From assembly GCF_030272615.1 (NCBI RefSeq), contig NC_081405.1, positions 654,432,920-654,496,919 on the forward strand: DNA of 64,000 nt, given 5' to 3'. The notes under the pieces are model-generated. The model saw only the letters and a list, made by a program, of their open reading frames with translations, was not told the DNA's origin and searched no databases. The position numbers were made by a program, and so were the translations under genes. The DNA comes from Cryptomeria japonica (Eukaryota > Streptophyta > Pinopsida > Cupressales > Cupressaceae). This document shows, in pieces, positions 59,101-64,000 of the stretch. How positions within the stretch are numbered: the stretch's first letter is position 1; the number at the start of each line of letters is the position of its first letter.

Positions 59101-60953
59101 TCCCTACGGGCTACTGCGGTGCCGCGGGATTGGGGCCGGGTCGAGCTCCGGCTTCCCCCCCCAAAAACCCTCAAAAACATTTCTTTTTTTTTTGTGTTTT
59201 TTCGTTTTAAATTTTATTTATTTATTTATTTATTTGGGTTTCTTTGCAACTTCCACAGTTCGAATCAACTCGTTTTTTTTGTTTTTTTTTGGATAAGGAC
59301 ATTGAACGAAAAATCTCGTACAGACGTAGCCATTCCTCCATTTTTTTTTTCTTTTCTCTCTTTTTTCATTCTCAGAATGTTATGGATTTCAAAAGAGGGC
59401 AAAATAGAAAAGTCTTTGAAGAATAACCAAGCCTTCAACCAACTGAAAACTAAATCTTAATAAACATCCATGGGTAGCAATCCTCTCTGTTTTTCCAACA
59501 TTTCATGGAGGGCATAACAATAAACAAAAGGGGAGAGTAAGATTTCTTACCTCCAAACGCTTTCCAGGAAGAGATTTTGATGAAGATGAGCTCCCAAATC
59601 AGCTGCTCTCATTCCTCATCCCTCTCCAAAATCCCTAATCTCCCTTCCAAGAACCATGTTTTTCCAAAAAAAAAGACCAAAGGCCCAGAAGCCCCCAAAA
59701 TGCTTACCAAACAAGATTGAAAAGAAAACCCTAATTTTTGCCCTAATTTCAATTTCGAAATTAGGTATTTATTTTTGAAATAAAATGAATGAAAAAATGA
59801 AATGGAAGTCATTCATTTACCTTATTTAATACATCTCATTTGTTTTCCTTATTAAAATTATAATGCTTCCATTTCTTTTTAAATTTTTAATTTCTCAATA
59901 TCGATTTAGTTCTACAATTATATTTTGGAACTATTGACTGGATAAGGCGTTTTGATTAACTTAATTTTCTAAAAATCAAACTTTTATATTATATCGACTT
60001 TACAAGTAAAAAAAAGAAATAATTTCTTGCAAATAATACTAATTTACCCCTTTCTCTTCCAAAATGCGAAAATGAGTAATTTAATTCTATCTCTCCAATG
60101 ACTTTAAAATTTTTCCTTTCTAAAATGCATAACTCAATAAATTCGTTATTTTAAAATTAGCTATTAAATTAACTCGCTATAACATAATAAAGCGACATTT
60201 TTAAATAAATGACTAATCTAATGCAAGAGTCTTGTTTCTTCTAATTTCTCAACTATAAATGCATAAATGTTACAAATGCATAAATGAGCACACTAACCCC
60301 AGTTAAATACCTTAAGCTTGCTACAATAACAATTTAAAACAATCTCTTTAAATTAATGATTAATCATATAAAGAAACTACCTATTTAAATTTCCATATCA
60401 CTAATGTGCACGTCTACTCATAAATTTGAATTTAATACTTAGGATAACAAACCTCACTTACCTCGCGCAGGACATGCAAATCGAAGAAGTCCTCCAAGTC
60501 TCTCGACACGCATCCCAATGAAAAGCAAGCCCCATGAATCCACACACGATGCTCACCTAACCATGGCTAAGGCAAGACGAGAGTTATATGACCACTAAAT
60601 CCGAATTCAAAAGATGAACGAGCATACTCAACCTTGCAAATTCCAAAGGAGATGAACCTTGTCCTAAGCGATGTTGTACCTGCAAATCTCCTGCACCCAT
60701 GAATTCATACAAGCATGCATATACATATACATACTCAATGAAGACGTTAGCTCAAGATTTATCACAAGGGTTAGGAACAATTACATTTACACGAGAATCG
60801 ATGCAAGAGCACAATAATAAGTATGCTCAATTTATTTATATTATCTAAACTACACATTGCATATCGGTTAATCTACCATTCGAGAATGCCACAGAGGAAG
60901 TCAAATCAAGGTTAAACGGGTTTTAAAAGTCCGACTAGGGTATGGGCATTACA
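56118..60953 (-). repeat. 5' LTR of element F (4,836 bp)
   Basis: Near-identical to 47481-52296. It differs by scattered substitutions, homopolymer lengths and a 17-bp tandem duplication near 60258-60285 (AAATGCATAAATGTTAC). The hairpin array recurs at about 58972-59108 with the fifth unit mutated (CCCTAC). Confidence 0.95.
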
Positions 60954-60958
60954 TTACT

Positions 60959-61745
60959 AGGTTAAGGGATTTTACTTTTGCTATAATTGTTAGAAAACAA
61001 CAGGTTTTCTTGATCTGTCTGAGTAGCACTATATTTGCTTCATCAGATCCTTCTATGCTTTAATCTGCCTTCACTCAAAGTGCAAGTCCATTCACTAGTT
61101 GGGCAACTACACACAACAAGTTTTCTACCAATCTTGCCAACAACCTTTACAACAACTTAATCAACCTTAAATAGGAATCAATTAGGTCGGTAACACAACA
61201 AAAACCTAATTCTCATCATCGAGATCACAAACAAGTCGGTACAATCTTGATCGTTAGAAATCATGACAATCTCTTCACATTCTTCAAGAAAATTCCAACA
61301 GCTCCATGATCACTACTTCATAGGACTTTGTAACTCATCACACGTTGTACATTAAATGCAATCCACTTTTCTCCTTCCCTAGACAAAAACAAACGCACCA
61401 AAACAATTTGAACATATCCTCATTCAATGATCACACGTGTCTTCATCATTACTGCACATCAGATAATAAACCACCAAACTTGATCGGTTAGGGTTTAATA
61501 GCTGATAGGGTTTACTAATTACAATGCATAGAAAAATTTAACCCTTTACACTGGTTCATCTCACAAACTTAACATACAAGTTTACAACATCTTCCACAAA
61601 GCTCTTCTTATCGGTTACTAGCCAATATCAAAAACAACAATATCAACAATAACATAAATACCATTACTGGTTCAATTGACATCAATGACAACATATAATT
61701 AATGCAATCTCTATGCAAAATACCAACAAACTCAAAATTCTAACA
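60959..61745 (-). repeat. 5' LTR of element E, outer 787 bp
   Basis: Continues the E LTR beyond element F and ends at TGTTAGAATTTTGAG in complement (decayed TGTTGG), followed by the TSD copy ATGTG (61746-61750). With the inner part it totals 1,429 bp, matching the 1,428-bp 3' LTR. Confidence 0.92.
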
Positions 61746-63941
61746 ATGTGAAACTTGTTGTTGTCAAAATCATGTTGAGTTTCATCTATACTTAGAGTCA
61801 AATAAAAAAGTTATGGCGCTACTTAATCCAAATATGGTCATCCCTGGAAGTACGACACAATTTGTGAAATCAATTTTATGTGATAAATCAAAAGATTTAG
61901 ATGATAGTATATAAAATGTACATGCATTGATTGTGGAGATTTGCAAAAAATTCCATTACAAATTGAGAATATTGATGTTTCAATGCCAATTTTGTGGAAG
62001 AGATTTCAATATGAGACATATTGAACTAAGTTAGGAGATGAATCCAAAACAATTGCATTGAAGGAGAGTGAATTGCCCTACCTTGAATTTATGAATAGAA
62101 TTCCTACTATGATTTATCCACATATCCAACATTGTTATGGTGCACGATGGCAAGCTAAACAATTTCGTGATTCCAAAAATTATTTTCCACCTGGTTGCAT
62201 TCTTTCAATTGTAGATTTCTCTGAGAACTATACATTTTCCCCTCAATCGCAGATTCAAGCTCAATATTATCATTCTGATCTAGTTGCAATATTTGTGCAA
62301 GTGACCTATAGAGATGCACAATTTCATGTGGATGGGGTAGAAAACTGTACTAATCCAAATGAACGCATTATCATCAAGGAGGTTCATTTCTATATCAATG
62401 ATGATAAGGTTCATGATAGGAGCTGTGTAGCTCATTGTTTTGCAATGTTTTTTGAAGATCATGCAAATCGCGGGATAAATGTTTCATAACACTAGATTTG
62501 GTCAGATAGTTGTGCAGGTGAGTACATAAGCTTCAATTCATTTTCATTTATATGTAAATTTGTATTTGAATTCAATTTGATAAATTTTATTTTAAATGTT
62601 CAATTGTACATGTAAATGACATACAACTTTATGGAGCCAGAGAATTTAAATCTACAAAAGCCTTTAATTGGCTATCCATGCAACATTCTAGACACAATGT
62701 TAAGTTTCTGTGGAACTTCTTTGAAAGTGGACATGGAAAATAAGAGCACAATGGAGCAGGAACATGTGTGAAGCATGCACTTCGCCAACATGAACTTGCA
62801 GGTACTATTAATTTTCTTTTCAATTTGTTTGTATCTATTTCTTAATATAATTTCATTTAAAAATAAGTGCACATAACAACATCTCTAAGTTCTTTTATGT
62901 AGGTAATAGCATAGAGATTGCAAACAAAATTGTTGAATGGTGTCAAAGTCATTTTCCTAGTCGGGACATGCTATAAAACAAATGTTATTTTGGGAAGTGA
63001 AAGGTAAAATATTTACATTCTCAAGAATTCTTAAAAAATTTCACCAGCTCTGCATTTCACTTTTATCCTAAAGTAGTTGATCTTAAAATGTGCAAATTTC
63101 ATTTCATATTTGTAATAGGTATTGATCGATCTAATCCTTACAATTGTCAAACAATTGTTGGTATTAGAAGTTTACATCAAGTGATGACTACAAAACACCA
63201 CAAGCTTCCACTGATTCAAGTAAGAGAAAAATCATGCTTTTGTACTAACTGTGTTGAGGACAATCCAATGAGTCAATGCGATAATATTCCAAATGGATGT
63301 CTCACAATGGGATATGAAAGAGTTAATAAAAATGCCCCCTTATGAAGATGATGAAAATGGCATAGACATTCATGATCCTATATATTCAACTGATTATGAA
63401 CGTGTTTCTGATTTCAGGTGTGTGTGTGTGCATACATGTTCTTTTATTTAGTTTTAATTTAGATCATGTAGTGACATGTTCAAATTTTATAGATACATCT
63501 TACTTTTGTTTTAAATTTATATGGTGTCATCTGGATGTACATACATGTAGGTGATATTTTTGCCATGATTGTGGATCCTGACAATGTGGAAGGTGTAGAT
63601 TATTATCTACTAAGATGCACAAAAGAAAAATTCAAATTGCCAGAAGTAACTGTAGACAGTGATGGATAGTCATATCCAACTAGTTCAGTTGTTATAGAAG
63701 GCACCTATTATCAACAAACTAAGATAGACAAAAATGGTGTTCAATTTATTGAATACATGCCTCGAAAAATAGTTCTACATTACAGTCACTTGGTTATAGC
63801 GACAAAGCTGCAATTTGAGACATTGCCAAAAAAGGACGTGGCAACCAAAAGTGGAGGTTACCTTTTGAAGAACAAGAATTTTTTTTTGAGATACTAAAAG
63901 ATAGAGAGGATCCATACTATATGTATCAAGAGCTAACTTAG
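61746..63941 (+). pseudogene. Transposase-like gene, 3' part, with introns
   Basis: It continues the gene from 27340. Seen in order: CETCCCQN; CTCIDCGD; an open segment (62058-62489) with IVDFSENYTFSPQSQIQAQY, an acidic-core motif of DDE-like type; SDSCAG; FESGHGK-x-EHNGAGTCVKH; DRSNPYNCQTIVGIRSLH; CFCTNC; and a C-terminal region ending near TAG 63939-63941. GT-AG introns are suggested at 62518-62642, 62802-62902, 63004-63118 and 63419-63550; the second joins codons in exact phase. Stops (TGA for Trp in YETY-x-TKL, TAA and TAG before IWSDSC, TAG in DSDG-x-SYP) and frameshifts show decay. Asp of VDFSENY, Asp of SDSC and an acidic residue in GHGK-x-EH could form the catalytic triad; this is inference. 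Confidence 0.7.
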
Positions 63942-64000
63942 GCTATCTAACTTGTTTTTGTAGCTCATACTTTTATATTTGAACTAGAGTTTGAACTAAC

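Larger units (their letters stand above)
47481..60953 (-). mobile_element. Element F: LARD-like non-coding LTR retrotransposon
   Basis: 13,473 bp with perfect TSD TTACT on both sides. LTRs of 4,816 and 4,836 bp begin TGTAATGCCC and end GGGCATTACA, a perfect 10-bp terminal inverted repeat. The interior (3,821 bp) has a primer site at one end and a polypurine tract at the other, both in minus orientation, and no coding capacity. This is the layout of large retrotransposon derivatives (LARDs), first described in Triticeae with about 4.5-kb LTRs and 3.5-kb interiors. LTR copies differ at few positions, so this is likely the youngest insertion of the nest. The autonomous partner is unknown. Confidence 0.95.
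27341..61745 (-). mobile_element. Element E: copia retrotransposon hosting C, D and F
   Basis: Minus-strand Ty1/copia element with TSD ATGTG on both sides (27336-27340 and 61746-61750). Its own sequence is about 6.98 kb once C and F and their duplications are removed. Order on the minus strand: 5' LTR, primer site, gag, integrase, RT, RNase H, polypurine tract, 3' LTR, which is the copia order. Both LTRs are about 1,428 bp (the 5' one split by F). The protease segment appears deleted. gag, RT and RNase H are close to those of element D, so the two are one family or sister families. Many stops make it inactive. Confidence 0.93.

Overview
The window is a stack of plant LTR retrotransposons with almost no ordinary gene content. 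The evidence is Ty1/copia gag-pol remnants with initiator-Met tRNA primer sites (TGGTATCAGAGC), a Ty3/gypsy chromovirus integrase with chromodomain, a TRIM, a large retrotransposon derivative (LARD-like) and a gag-only element. High AT content, heavy decay and deep nesting suggest a large, slowly purged seed-plant genome. A gymnosperm, perhaps a cupressophyte, is my best guess, but it rests on general resemblance only.

Layout. 1-778: AT-rich noncoding DNA with two hairpins. 779-4280: 3' part of a non-autonomous LTR element (A), interrupted by a solo LTR (1357-2421, TSD GGATC); A itself lies inside a Ty3/gypsy integrase whose 3' half plus chromodomain follows (4281-5070). 5880-10604: decayed gypsy-like material (gag trace, internal repeats, candidate LTR). 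10780-12850: minus-strand coiled-coil ORF remnant and a candidate LTR with TATA box and primer site. 16444-16785: complete 342-bp TRIM with perfect TSD. 17257-24949: complete minus-strand element B with a gag-like zinc-knuckle protein and a charged second ORF of about 1,100 codons, and no visible protease, integrase, reverse transcriptase or RNase H.

26398-63941: a decayed, intron-containing transposase-like gene on the plus strand, split by a four-element nest. Element E (27341-61745, minus, copia, TSD ATGTG) is in its coding sequence. Element C (31392-45332, plus, copia, TSD GTGAA) is in the integrase of E. Element D (35464-42711, plus, copia, TSD AAATR) is in the reverse transcriptase of C. 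Element F (47481-60953, minus, TSD TTACT) is in the 5' LTR of E; it has 4.8-kb LTRs and a 3.8-kb interior without coding capacity. Removing each element with one TSD copy restores the reading frame or LTR beneath it, so relative ages follow directly: gene, then E, then C and F, with D after C.

No cellular gene is clearly functional. The only long uninterrupted protein of interest is the 412-residue gag-like ORF of element B. Premature stops in the decayed ORFs are mostly TAG, many where the family has CAG (Gln), as expected from deamination of methylated CHG sites.
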